64,000 bases of DNA from Paraniabella hibiscisoli (GCF_022512515.1 NZ_JAKWBK010000003.1:676567-740566), one strand, 5' to 3'; shown: positions 20,217 to 32,233, counted from the stretch's first letter. Notes: generated from the sequence alone by a model not told the origin. Made by a program: numbers and translations.

Positions 20217-22215
20217 TTACTTCCTATTCACCAAAACTACTTTAGAATATTTCTTTGTGCCATCTTTATCTACCTGTGCTATACGTACGAACAACTTGCC
20301 GTCATTGCCGATAACTTCTTTGTCGTTTTTGCTGCAGGCTACAATACCGGCGGCTATTCCTGCAACGGTTAGAAGTGTGAATACGTATTTTTTCCGGCGG
20401 TTAAATCCTAAGCCTGCACCTCCCAGTAACATAAAGGCTATAGCTCCGGACCATGCGGCTACCGAATGCAGATCACCGGTAAAAGTATAGGTTAGGGGTT
20501 CGTCGGAGTTGCCATTAACCGCCCTGGTTTTCACCTCCCCTATTTTAGTAAACTGCTTACCATCTGCAGATATTTCTATTTCAAAATGGCTATTGTCGGT
20601 TTCGCTAAAGGTTGCCCAGTTTACAGACAATGAATGATTCAATATAGTCGCTTCAACTACAGAAAAGTTTACAGGCAGCGGCGCCGTAACCAATAAACAC
20701 ACATTGCTTACGCCATTGGCCAGGTTATCGCTCAAAGCAGTGATATTACTGCTATTATTGGTAAAAGCAGCAGGGTTGCTGCCGCAATTTGCATTGGTTT
20801 GCCCTGGTACATTGGTAATATTTACAGTAATGGTAGCTGTTTGTCCTGCATTTAGGGAAAAGCCAGACAGGTCAACAGACGAACCACCAGGTATAGCCGT
20901 AACTATACCCCCGAACCACCAGTGATTATAGCATTAGGTATTGCAGCAACTCTCAATCCAGAAGGCAAAAGATCGTTAAAAGAAATGCCCGATTGATTAA
21001 CAGCGCCGGGTGCCGTATTGTCTATCGTAAAAGTATAAGTGGCAATGCCTCCATCTGTAATACTGGCGGGAGACACGCTTTTAGTAAGTAACGCGACACC
21101 CAAATCTACAGATATAAAATAGGAGCCGCTGACTAAAACATCGGAGCCATTGGAAGTTTGCTGCAACCGCACGTCAAGGGGTGTAGCGCTGGGCGGTAAA
21201 ACGCCGGTTGCGTTAAATACATCCGCATCAAAATCCCATGCTTCTGCCGGCCCGTAGATATGAGCAACGCTAATAGGATTCCGGGTGTTTACATTGCCAT
21301 TTATAGCAGGGCCACCATCGGCAGATACATTATTTTGCGCAGCCATTGCAATGCTGCTGTTCAATGCATTATTGAGAACCCCGTCATCGGGTCTGCCAGG
21401 TTAGTAAGTGTCCCGGTTACCTGCCCAAACTTAATCAGGTCGGTATAATCATAAGTACTATTTGAACAATCCACTCTATCACCGTACGTGCCGGTTACAC
21501 CAACTACTGCTTTTACAGTACCTGAGGCAGGTACTCTTATTCCGCTTACATCTGTATTAACGGTGCTACCAGAAACAAAATACTGCCAGTTGTCCGCAAC
21601 CGTTATACTCCTGCGATTAGAAGCAGCATTACGATATACAATAATAATCGACCACCCTCCCATCGGGCCCCAGTTATCACTATTTACAAACGGTACCGGA
21701 TCAGCTAGAAAATACCTGCCGGCTACCCCGCCAGATGCTGTACTTACATAGCCGTTTACAGGCATCAAAGCTGTAATATCAAATAAGGATTGCTCAAAAT
21801 AATAGCCGGATGCACCATCCGCAGAACGATTGATTAGGAATGATGGACTGCCGGGCGTTAGGGTTTGATAGGAGGATGCTCCCGGCACCTTCAACTTTAC
21901 GCTTGTTAAAGGTTGAGGACTATAATATCCACCTCTTTCAATTGAGAGGTATGCTTTCTCTATGGTAGAACCCGCAGGCAGAATAAGGTCTGCAGAACTG
22001 GAATTGTCAGTTGTAGGGTCTACATCCACATCCGCTAAAATAGCAATGGGAAAGCAATCTGCACTTGTAGTATACATCCATGAGTTGCCGATTAACGTAG
22101 CGCCACCCCGTATTTGCTCCTGGTATCGGACGATTGTTTGTGCCTGAACTTGCACACTGTTAACAGCAACTGCAATTAGCAGCAACATAAACGCTGTACT
22201 AAATTTTCTCATCAT
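20217..22215 (-). CDS. Surface protein D: DUF11-like repeat, hairpin-anchored FN3-like C-terminus (two frameshifts)
   Basis: About 666 residues after adding one G at the run near 21377-21380 and one G near 20910-20914. It has a signal peptide (cleavage near VQVQAQ). Residues about 30-380 are a DUF11-associated secreted region (ADLILPAGSTIEKAYLSIE, DNWGPMGGWSIIIVYRN). A DUF11/DUF7933-like domain follows (LLTKSVSPASITDGGIATYT, FNDLLPSGLRVA). The shared module spans about 20217-20684: PLPVNFSVVEATI, TDNSHFEIEISADGKQF, helix 1 (GAIAFMLLGGAGLGF), NRRKK, helix 2, GIVACSKND, and LFVRIAQVDKDGTKKYSKV. This is the fourth gene with this tail in 10 kb. Confidence 0.78.
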
Positions 22216-22829
22216 ATCTTGGTTTAAGTAAAATATTTAACTGTTATTATTTGATTGAAATTTTGACTTATTAAGCTGCTGCATTTTGTTTTCAAATAAG
22301 GTCAATATAGTGCCCCCATATCGTAAATAGTAAGTTGTTGATTGAAACAAGGTGGAGCCCATTGCCTGAAAAGACCTGGATCTCACCTTTCTTATCTTCT
22401 AAAAAATTTAAATAATATTTCGAGTGAGCCATAATATTAAAAAGAAAGCATATAACATCCTATACTTACTATTTATTTTCAGTTATTTACCTAATGCTCT
22501 ATCCCCGCCAAAGAATGCCTATATCACTACTTGCCATTACTTAACAGGTAACGGCAAACAGCCAGTCATCAGTTGTCTTTTTTAATTCATTTTTCCCGGT
22601 CCTACTACCAGTATTGGCATTTTCTGAAATAAAATAGATTGAACCCGTAAATTGTTATTGACCATGCTTAAAAGGGTTTACAATACACTGTGCCCTTTTT
22701 TAATAAAACTCCCAAATGAAATTTATATTTTTTTAAACACAAATAGGAGAAGACAAGACTGTCTCCTCCGTTGTTTTACATAAGAGAAAAATTCGTGTTA
22801 TATAGTACTACCTGAATATTTCACTGACC
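22216..22829. other. Non-coding spacer upstream of surface protein D
   Basis: About 610 bp without a supported gene. It should hold the promoter of surface protein D and the end of the metalloprotease operon. A weak hairpin (AGGAGA...TCTCCT, about 22746-22768) may end that operon; it has no proper T-tract. Confidence 0.35.
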
Positions 22830-25298
22830 TTACCCTTTCGGATCCAAAGCCATTCTTATGCGACTTTCCATATCTTTCAGGTGCGACAGCGTTATCGCGT
22901 CGGTTGTTTTGTTTATTGCTGATTGTAGCTCGCTTTTTAATAGTTCTGCATCTGCTCTTAAAATAGAAGCAGCGTCTATATTGCTGTAGTTAGGATCTTT
23001 TAAGGATAAGTATTCGATTACTGATCCCAGATAGGCTTTTGCATACTGCGCTCATACATATCCAGCTTTACCCGGCTACCGCCCAGTGATTTCCATATTT
23101 GCCCGTGCAGCTTTTGTACCAGGCCTTCTACAGGTAAAGCATCATTACCAAATTGTGATACTCCTGCCTGCAGTGCCAGCAATGTACTTGAATCCAATAA
23201 AGTGTTGATCGTTTTTACCTGCAGATCATCCACAAAATTAGGACCTTTAGGTAGTACCACTTTGTTCAGTACGTTCTTGTCCAGTAGCCATTGCGGGGTA
23301 GTAAACAGCTGCTTATTAAAAAAGTCGAGGGCTTCTAATTGCTTTTCTTTTGGAACCGGGCTATAATAGGCTCCGCCTTCAGCTTCGCTGCGGCTAAAAT
23401 AATTTACGCCCCCTATATTTTTCATAACATGCAGTACATAACGCATATACTGGTTTTTTACCTGTGCATACATATTGGCCAGGCCTTCATTCTGCTTATC
23501 GGCCTCATAGGTCCAGGCGGGCAGGTTAGGTAATACCCGCTGCAGGTTTTTAATGCCGTAGCTGGCAGCTTTCATCGCATTATCACCCAGGTCCTCCGTT
23601 TGGCATTGGGGGTCGAACCGCTGGCTTTCTCCATCACCAAACCAAAGGCGGGGTTGGCTTTAATACGTGGATCGATCCAGCTCTTCACTATTTTTTGATC
23701 TGCTTCCGCATCCGGCGCATTGATATACTTGTAGCCCCATTCAATAGCCCATTTATCGTATTCGCCTATGCGCGGAAACAATAATTCCTGCGGAATCTGA
23801 TCTTCGGGCTGCGCTACATAGTTAAAGCGCGCATAGTCCATTATACTCGCAGTATGTCCGTGTTTTTCCAGGTACTTTTTGTCTCTCAGGCTTTCCACCG
23901 GTGTGCGGCTGCTGCTGCCGAAATTATGCCTTAAGCCAAGGGTGTGCCCCACTTCATGACTGGATACAAAACGGATCAGCTCGCCCATCAGCCGGTCATC
24001 GAATTTAGGTTTACGCGCAGCAGGATCTGTAGCTCCGGCCTGTACCATGTACCAGTTGTGTAACAGTTCCATTACATTGTGGTACCAGCCTATATGGGTT
24101 TGAATGATCTCACCGCTGCGGGGGTCATGCACATTAGGGCCATAAGCATTAGCCACCTCCGAAGGCAGGTAATTGATAAATGAATACCGCGCATCTTCCA
24201 TAAACATGGAGGTATCATTCTCCGGCCATTCTTTCCCGATAATCGCATTTTTAAAACCCGCCTGCTCAAAAGCCTTTTGCCAATCGTTTACTCCCGCAAT
24301 AAGGTAAGGACGCCATTGTTTGGGAGTGGCCGGGTCTATATAGATGACGATAGGTTTAGCCGGCTCCACCAGTTCACCCCTTTTCCATTTCTCTCTATCC
24401 TGCTGTTTGGGCTCCAGTCTCCAGCGCACTATAAAATTACGTCGCTCGGTTTTTTGCTGGTCATCGCCAAATTCGTATAACATATCAGCAAAATAGCCCA
24501 CGCGCTGGTCGAAAAACGGCGCTGCATAGGCTTTTCAGGCAAAGCTATAAAGGAGGTATTGGTTTCAAAAGTAGCCGGTGTACCTGCAGGTAATAAAGGA
24601 GACCTGGAATCGACCGTTTTACTGATCGCAATTTCAACATTAATGGGGTAAGCCCTGATTGACTCAATCATAAAGTCTTTCATTGCAGTAACCGTAGTAT
24701 TTTTGCTTAGATCGGTGTTCGGGTCTACACTATTCATAAAGTTTTTTTCTTTCAGGAATCTCGAAACATCGATCACCGCTGAATTTTGTCCATAGGCTTT
24801 AATGGGAAATATGGCAACTACAGGACTATTGCTTGATTTCTGAACCGCCTTGTAAATAGCGCTGCCGGGATCCGCATCATTGATCACCAGGTCGTAGCGG
24901 ATACGAATGGAAGAGTCTTTACCCCGCTCAAAGAAAATAGTTTTCCCGTCTACCTGTTCACCTGCATACATACCATGCCCGGCAGGGGCTTTGGTGAGCC
25001 GGTTGATCACCATAACATCCTGTCCCAAAAGAGCGTCCGGTATTTCGAAATAAACGGTATCCTTAAACTGGTGCACGCTGAAAAGTCCCTTTTTGGAAGT
25101 ATATTCTTTTCTCACCACATCCTTATAAGGCTTTATAGCCGATGGAGGTAAAATAACCGGAGGTTTGGTTGTATCCTTTTGTTGCGAAGGAGCCCCGAGG
25201 CTTATTTGTAGTTGCGCTGCTACACCCGTAGCCCATGCTAAAGCTACAAGTAACATCGCAAGAGACAGCAGGTATGGAATATTTTTTTCATGTATCAA
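22830..25298 (-). CDS. Secreted zinc metalloprotease, DUF5117/DUF5118 type (three frameshifts)
   Basis: About 823 residues when one base is added near 24520 (T-run, MQRRFFDQRVGYF), near 23595 (A-run, NAKTEDLGDNAM) and near 23036 (A-run, MQKAYLGSVI). A signal peptide (ATGVAAQ) is followed by the DUF5118/DUF5117 N-terminal regions (KPYKDVVRKEYTSKKGLFSVH, DALLGQDVMVINRL), then the catalytic domain with the extended zinc site HEVGHTLGLRHN and the MDYARF Met-turn. The C-terminal helical part ends ALDPKG. It is the last gene of the ECF-FecR-SusC-SusD series, which suggests that secreted proteolysis feeds the SusCD transporter. Confidence 0.88.
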
Positions 25299-25348
25299 TT
25301 ATTAGATTTTGATAAGTTATTTGTTGCCGAAAATTTCACGGTTACTTA

Positions 25349-25879
25349 CTATTTTAATTGCCGGATGGTGATGCCGGGCGTTTCATTTAATAAACTCAAA
25401 AAGGATCTTGCCCTTGCCGTTGATGCCTGGTTCCAGCGAAAGATGACGGGTATATCAAATGCACCGGCTTTTGCCAGGCTATAGCCCACTTCCTGGACAG
25501 ACTGCCCCGGAGCATTGCGCATATCTATAACCACGCCTTTATGCTGTTGCAGCGCCCAGCTGCTCAATACGGCCAAGGCTGCAGGTTTATATTCCTGTAC
25601 CAGCGACAGTATTGCCGCGTCATACTCTGAATAAGGCAATGAAAACACCAACATGTTAACCGGCCGGCCTTCCAGGGTAACCGATTCCTGCCAATTGGGT
25701 AAACTCAGCAGATCCTGCTGCGTCATTTTTGTTTTAAAGTAATAGCCAGACTCAAAATTTCCTGCGCTCAAATAACCCGGCAGTTTTTTCCTGGGAGTAG
25801 TGGAAGGAGCACATGCGGTAAGTGTTAGCACAAAAAGCCCCACAATGCCTGCAGCAGGCATTATTTTTCTTTGCGACAT
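25349..25879 (-). CDS. Lipoprotein of unknown function
   Basis: 176 residues, apparently intact. The lipobox is LTAC (residues 20-23). The soluble part has alternating strands and helices (VNMLVFSLPYSEYDAAILSL, HKGVVIDMRNAPGQSVQEV, AFDIPVIFRW). I do not recognise a family. It sits between two members of the SusCD-metalloprotease operon, with gaps of 29 and 50 bp, so it probably serves the same uptake system. Confidence 0.65.
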   Translation of the reverse strand: MSQRKIMPAAGIVGLFVLTLTACAPSTTPRKKLPGYLSAGNFESGYYFKTKMTQQDLLSLPNWQESVTLEGRPVNMLVFSLPYSEYDAAILSLVQEYKPAALAVLSSWALQQHKGVVIDMRNAPGQSVQEVGYSLAKAGAFDIPVIFRWNQASTARARSFLSLLNETPGITIRQLK

Positions 25880-25908
25880 AGTAATTGAATTAAAATTTAG
25901 AATTGAAT

Positions 25909-26840
25909 TTACCGACTGCCATTCCCTATCCTTTGCAGGTCGATATTATAGTTTGTTTTATAGAAATTAGTAACAAAATTATACTTCCTGCGAATAGCGC
26001 CGCTTACATCTTTTACCGGCGATAGTATCCCTTTGAAAGTTGCATCGGTTACTGTAATACCTGTACCATCGGTAAGATAAGCATATGAATTTTGTACAAT
26101 AGTTTTCAAAAAACTTTCCCAATCCAAAGCCGCACCTGGAATATAATAAGGGAATACCCCTACATAGCCTCTCTTATAATACTCCGCCTGCGTATAAGCA
26201 GCGAAAGCGGTAGTATAGTCCGACAATGCGTCAAAGCCTGCGGGGCGTAAAATTTTACCTCTTAATGTGGCTAATCTTAAAAAAGCATAATTTACATTTC
26301 CCCTGAAAATAGCCGCAGAATCTGCAGCACCTTTGATATTATTGATACGACTACTACCCCAGTTTACCGGGAAATTTCCATATACATAACCACCATTACC
26401 AGATCCGGTAAGATAACAATCCTGCTGAGCCGTATACTGTGGAGTAGTGCCATTTGTTGTGATGCTACTACAAAGCAACACCCTGGTTGGAAGGTATTTC
26501 CGTAAAGTAGAATCGGCATAGTACCTGAAAAAGTAGTATCCAGCAAATCCAGCTGTTGATGAATATAAAGCGGATCAGCAGGCTTTAACTTGTAGCTCGT
26601 GTCCCAGGTTCGTATGGACCAGTAGGCATCCTTATCAGAAAATTTATAAAGCAGGAAGCAGCCATACTTGTCGTAATAGCCTGCAATCCGCTGGTCATAA
26701 TCATTATTACTCTGTGGCCATTCAAAACCAATTTCCGGCCCGTCTGTAGGAGTAAGCGCTTCCTCCTTTTTAGCACAGGAAGCTACCAGGATCATCCATA
26801 CTGCTACAAAAAAACACCTGTTATATATAATTTGTTTCAT
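25909..26840 (-). CDS. SusD-adjacent lipoprotein, substrate-import metallohydrolase-like without HExxH (frameshifted)
   Basis: About 310 residues after adding one T at the run near 26529-26533 (LLDTTFFRYYADSTLRKYL). The lipobox is VASC (residues 19-22). Position after SusD and the segments YIHQQLDLLDTTF, RKYLPTRVLLCSS and SDYTTAFAAYTQAEYYKRG resemble the lipoproteins that accompany SusCD pairs in this phylum (putative substrate-import-associated zinc metallohydrolases). The zinc motif HExxH is absent, so it is either a non-catalytic relative or a different family. It ends DLQRIGNGSR, and its C-terminal quarter is well formed. Confidence 0.6.
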
Positions 26841-26875
26841 TGAAATATGCTGTTTGATGTTTAATAAATATCCTT

Positions 26876-28481
26876 CTACGGATTTTGCGAAAGCTGGGCA
26901 TTCCTGCTAAGTACCACCTCAGGAATGGGTAGTGTATACCGGTTATCCCCTTTTGCAAGGGTAAAGGTCTGGCTCGATGCAGGTGCTTCCGAATAGGTAT
27001 GGGTGAGCTGTGGCATACCATACCTGCGCAGATCAAACCAACGGTGCTCGCCATCAAAAGGAAACTCTCTTCTTCTTTCATTTTTATAAAAAGTCAACAG
27101 TTCGTTGCCATCCGTAATAGCTATGGGTATGTATATTTTGCGAGAGTCATATCTATTGGCCCTCAGGGTATTGATATCACTCAATGCTGCCTGCCTCAAA
27201 GCGGCATTGCCCGATGCCAGGTATTGATGTATATTGGCTTCAGCCCGGTTCAGGTACACCTCTGCGGTACGAATACCGGCACCACCAACCCCGTCGCTGC
27301 CACCCAAAAACTTATAATCGAACGTAAAAGTGGCAAAGTCTAGAAAAGCCTGTATGTTTATATATATCCTGGATCTAAGGTCACCCAGGTACACACTGGT
27401 ATCTGCCTGAGGAGCTTTATCATATAAAGAAAGCAACTCGTTAGATGCGGCGTAGGGAGGATGGAGCGTAGTGCTGTAACCAGGATACATACTAGTTTTT
27501 AACATTCATCTCCGCCGGATCTGCCCGTTCCTGTTCCGGAAGGCCGGTACAACCATAATACTTCTTTACTGGAGTTGGTACCATAAATACGATTATCATT
27601 CGCCCTGTCTGTGGTGGCAAAACCATTATTGTAGCGATAATACCCCGCAACTGCACCACCTCCCTTAAAATTGTTCAGGTTGGTCAGTTCCGGTTTTGCT
27701 GTAATTACTTTATCGGCATAAGTGATGACATCATCCCATTTTTCCTGGTAGAGGTACACCCGGGAAAGCAAGGCATGGGCTGCAGCGGCGTAAATTTATA
27801 TACATTTACCGGTTGCGGATTGTTCTCCATCAGCGCAGCTCCCTCCTTCAGATCTGTTTCGATCTGGCGGTACACTTCCGCTACAGAATTACGGGCAAAA
27901 AGGGCATCATTTACTGACATAGTAAGTTTTAACGGCACGCCGGGAGACTGTTCCGGATCAATACCTTCGGCATTATAGGGCTTACCAAATAAGTTTACCA
28001 GCATCAGGTAATAATAGGCCCTCATACAAAGCGCTTCTCCCTTAAGATAATTTCTTGTAGCCGCACTACCCTGTACTTTACCCGTATATTCGATTACCGT
28101 ATTGCATCCTGCAATCTTCTGGTACAAAGTAGCCCACACATTTACAGCACCTGTAGCTGCAAGTCCGGTAGGTAATACTAATTCTTCAAACATATTTTTG
28201 GACCAGGAAAAAGCACTCTTGCCTTTCACTGTAACTGCCAGATATTCAGTCTGGTTCTGGCCGCCATTACATTGTACATCATCGGTAAGTAAGGACAATA
28301 CCGGCAAAAATGTGTTGTTGTAGGGATAGGCTTCTCCTGCCATAAGCGCAATAAGGTCTTCTACAGAGGAAGGCCTTACCTCATCCTGGCTTTGTTCCTC
28401 TAAAAACTTGCTACAGCCGGTCATTAATAGTAAGCAAACCAACATTACAGCAGGAAACATCCTATATGTAACTCTTCTCAT
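26876..28481 (-). CDS. SusD/RagB-family nutrient-binding lipoprotein (two frameshifts)
   Basis: Outer-membrane lipoprotein that caps the SusC channel and binds substrate. The repaired length is about 535 residues. Lipobox MTGC, then SKFLEEQSQDEVRPSSVEDL; the TPR-like N-terminal half has YLKGEALCMRAYYYLMLVNL, the classic SusD helix; the C-terminal SusD domain has RTAEVYLNRAEANIH and the EFPFDGEHRWFDLRRYG signature. The frame breaks near 27780 (GG read as G, LAAHALLSRVYLYQ) and near 27503 (AA for AAA, DEMLKTSMYPG). It begins 11 bp after the SusC stop. Confidence 0.93.
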
Positions 28482-28492
28482 ATTATGGTATT

Positions 28493-31400
28493 TTAAAACG
28501 CAACTGCGATATTAAATGAATGGGTTTTGGATAAGGGTTGACTGCCCGATGCAACTTCCGGATCTACCCCCTTAAAGTCTTTACTTGCAAATACGTGTAC
28601 ATTGCCCATGGTATAGGATAGCGTGGCTGTTTTTGCAGAAAGCCTTTTGGCAATAGGCTCCGGCAATGTATAACTCAACGTGATATTATTGATACGCAGG
28701 TAAGATGCATTGACTACCCTTGCTGTACTGTAGTTGTACAAAGTATAAGGCGATGCCGTACCTGACTGCGATAGGGTTCCATATCTATTATTGCCGGAAG
28801 GGATATTAACAAAAGGTACTCCATACCAGGGCAGGCCGGGAATATCCGTTACATCCCCGGCTGACGCCAGCGTCTTACCAGGTCTGCTGATAGATTATTA
28901 TATTCATTAGGTGTAGTATTGTTCATATCCGAACCATACAGTGGTGCCAGTATTTTATGTGCGCCCACTGACAGGTAAGCATTAGTTGTAAACGTAAATG
29001 TTTTATAGCGCAGCGAGTTATTAAAACCTCCGGTAAAATCAGGATTGAGCTTGCCTGCATATTTCATGAATGCGGTAGCATCATATAGGCATTAGGATTT
29101 TCTGCCGTCGTAGGAATATTAAATGTGGGTGCTCCCGTACGGGCATCAGGTCCTGTATAATCAAATACCCAGAAAGAAGAAACAGGATACCCCTGCACAT
29201 AATAGGCACCGGAACGGGCTACATCCCAGGTAGGATTTTGTTGTAACCTGCTCGTAAGTTTATTAAAATTTTTGCCGGAATTCACTCCCAAAGACCATGT
29301 AAAATTTTCGGTCTTTACGGGCGCCAGATTAATGGCGATATCAATACCGGAATTATAGAGTGTGCCCCCATTCATAGGCATTTGTAATACACCATTTTCA
29401 TAGGGAACGTCCATCATCACTATCAGGTCTTTGCTCCGCTTATTGTAATAATCTACCACCAGGCCAATCTTGCCTCTGAACAGGCTCATATCAAGCCCCA
29501 AATTCACCGTCTGGGTTTTTTCCCAGCGCAGGTTGGCATAAGGCAACGACTTTGTTCTTAATAAAGCCTCTCCTGTTAAAACACTCACCGCATTACTTCC
29601 TTCAGGAATATAAGCAATCAGGTCCGGGCCATACCCTTCCGCCACATTTCCCTGGAAACCATAAGAAGCCCTGATACTTAAATCATTCATCCAGCCTGTT
29701 TTGGTAAAAAAGGCTTCATTGGCAACGTTCCATCTTCCTCCTAATGACCAGATAGGCTTAAACCGGGTTCTGGCATCCTGCCCAAACCTGTTGGATGCAT
29801 CACCGCGAAGGGAAGCGCTTAAGGAATACCTGTTACTATAGCTATAGGTACCTGACGCAAAATAGGAAAAATAGTTGGCCTTCCTGTCGGTTAGGTATTT
29901 ACAAAATGGGTACTATAAAGACCATTAGGTGTTGCATTTACCCCCCGCCATCAAGAATCGTAACCGGCGGCAGACTGATTGTTTTCCCCGGTCCGGCAAG
30001 TATCCATACACCGTTTGCGCATTGCCATTATACTGGTTACTTCTCAACTCTGTACCTATAAGGCCATTTACCGTATGTTTGTTTTTAATACTCCTTACAA
30101 AATTGAGACTGTTGCGCCAGGTATAGTTAAAATTACGCTCACCTGAAGAAGACAGCATACCGCCTATTGGCAAGCGGGATTTTTTGTATTCCAGTTCGCT
30201 CGGTAAATAAGCGCCATAATTATACCCCCTTATCATGGCGATATTATACGACCGTTCAGAAGCATACGCCTCACTGTTAACGTTTGAAAAATTAGCGCCG
30301 AAAACTGATTCAAATGAAAAACCTTTTCCTAACCGGTACTTTACATTAATATTGCTATTCAGGCTGGTTTTGTAGTTATCATTCCCTGTATTATTCAGTT
30401 CATTAATAATATTGTATTGAAGCAGTCCCCGACTGTAATAGCTTAAATCCCCATCTGGTTCATACGCCCGCAATACCCTTGTGGTTGCAGCGGCATAGCT
30501 ATAGGGATCTACACTATAAAAACCGTTGGTGATGGTGTACTCGCCGGCTACTCTGGCCGAAAACGTAAGCCGGCTGTTGATAATCGAACTAAAATTTATA
30601 CTTCCCTGGTACCCCTCCTGGCCATTGCCTTTTGCCTGACCCCGTTGCGATCTGTAACCAAAAGAACCATAATAGGTATTGCTATTGCCACCACCACTTA
30701 CACTAATATTGTGCGACATATTAAACGGCCGTTGCATTAAGATGTCAAACCAATCCGTATTATTAACTTCCAGTTGCTTTACGCCTGTTTCAAAAGCAGT
30801 GTAATTGATTTTATCTTCCAACAACTGCTGTAACAAGCCCTGGTAACCCACGCGGTCCAATAAATTTCCGGAGAGCAACCCACGCTGATAAATTTCCCGC
30901 GATACATCTACCCGCTCCTTTGAATTCATTAGGTTCATTTTATCGTATGACAGCTTGCTTTCTGTAGAAAATCCGCCACTGTAATTGATGGTAGGCGCCC
31001 TGCCTTCCTTACCTTTTTTGGTGGTGATTAAAATAACCCCGTTTGCAGCTTTTACACCATAAATAGCAGTAGAAGCGGCATCTTTCAATACCGTTACTTC
31101 ATCTATATCATAAGGATTGAGCCAGGAAATACTACTACCTATAAAATTTCTTAACTGTTGGGAATTAGATGGTTCCTGATTAAACTGATTCAACTCCTTA
31201 GCCTGAAAGGGCAAGGGGTCTTCCTGGATAATACCATCTACCACCCAAACAGGCTCCTGGTTACCAAACAGTGTAGATACGCCACGCACCCTTACCGTTT
31301 GACGGGTACCAATAAGGCCGGAAGTATTGGCTACTTCTACTCCTGCCAATTTACCCTGCAGCATCTGCTCGATAGTAGTTGTACCATTTATCACCAGGTC

Positions 31401-32065
31401 TTCGGCTTTAACTTTGGCCACCGAACCGGTCATATTACTTTTTCGGATAGACTGGTAACCTGTAGCTACAAACTCATCCATATTCACTTCCAGCGGTGCC
31501 ATTTCAATATAAATGCCACTGGTAGCTGATACTTTATACTGCGATTGCTTAAACCCTACATAAGTAAATACCAACACATCGCCCGCCTTTGCCTCAATAC
31601 TGAAAACACCCTTTTCGGAGGTTACGGTTCCTTTACGGGTATTAAGGTTAAATATGGATACATTGGCCAGCGCCTCCCCTTCGGTAGAGACCACCCTACC
31701 TGTTACATTCTGATAGATAATGATCAGGCCCGGAACAGGCATATCAGGAACAACAGCTGCAATTACCTTCTTTTTAAGTATAACCGTATTGCCCTGTATG
31801 CTAAAATCAACGGTGGTGCCTCTCAGTGCCAGCTTCAACACTTCTGCTACGGATGTATTTTTCACCGATACGGTTACCCGGCCCACCCTGTTCAGCAGGT
31901 CCTGTTCAGCAACAATGGTATAGCCGGTTTGCGCCTGTATATCCCGGAGCACCCGTGTTATCCTCACATTACTGGCCGACAAGGTAACCGTTTGACCGCT
32001 GGAACGGGCCGCTACCTGCAGGCATAATAACAACATAAAAAAGTCGTTAGTTTCATTATTCTCAT
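28493..32065 (-). CDS. SusC/RagA TonB-dependent receptor with STN domain (six frameshifts)
   Basis: Outer-membrane channel for active uptake. Repaired length about 1192 residues. Signal peptide MRIMKLTTFFMLLLCLQV; STN domain at about residues 30-90 (VRITRVLRDIQAQTGYTIV); CarboxypepD_reg-like plug extension (GRVVSTEGEALANVSIFN); plug domain with VWVVDGIIQED and TAIYGVKAANGVILITTKKG; then the beta-barrel ending SFNIAVAF. The frame breaks near 32041, at three sites between 29885 and 29985, near 29085 and near 28860; each lacks one base and the frames close exactly. The STN domain together with upstream FecR and ECF sigma means substrate-induced cell-surface signalling is likely. Confidence 0.93.
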
Positions 32066-32196
32066 TATTGGGCGGGGTAGCCGTAAATAATTACGGCGCC
32101 AGCCTTTAAAAAAGCAGCTGATTGCATAAATTCGCAATGGTTTTTAGGTTTACAATAAAGGTTTGGTCACTTTTATACTGTGTTCCTGAATGCTTT

Positions 32197-32226
32197 GACT
32201 CCTGTTCTCAGCAGGGGTCTTTTTTT
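32197..32226 (+). terminator. Plus-strand (antisense) terminator between FecR and SusC genes
   Basis: GACTCCTG (32197-32204) pairs with CAGGGGTC (32212-32219, one G-T pair), followed by seven Ts on the plus strand. The flanking genes are both on the minus strand, so this would stop antisense transcription, or act as a hairpin in the sense mRNA. Confidence 0.5.
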
Positions 32227-32233
32227 ACAGTAA

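Noticed and set aside
14948..22460. Shared ATAATATT...ATGCAT-like stretch upstream of surface-protein genes
   Set aside because: The distance to the start varies from 180 to 340 bp and the match is loose in AT-rich DNA; gene B lacks it.
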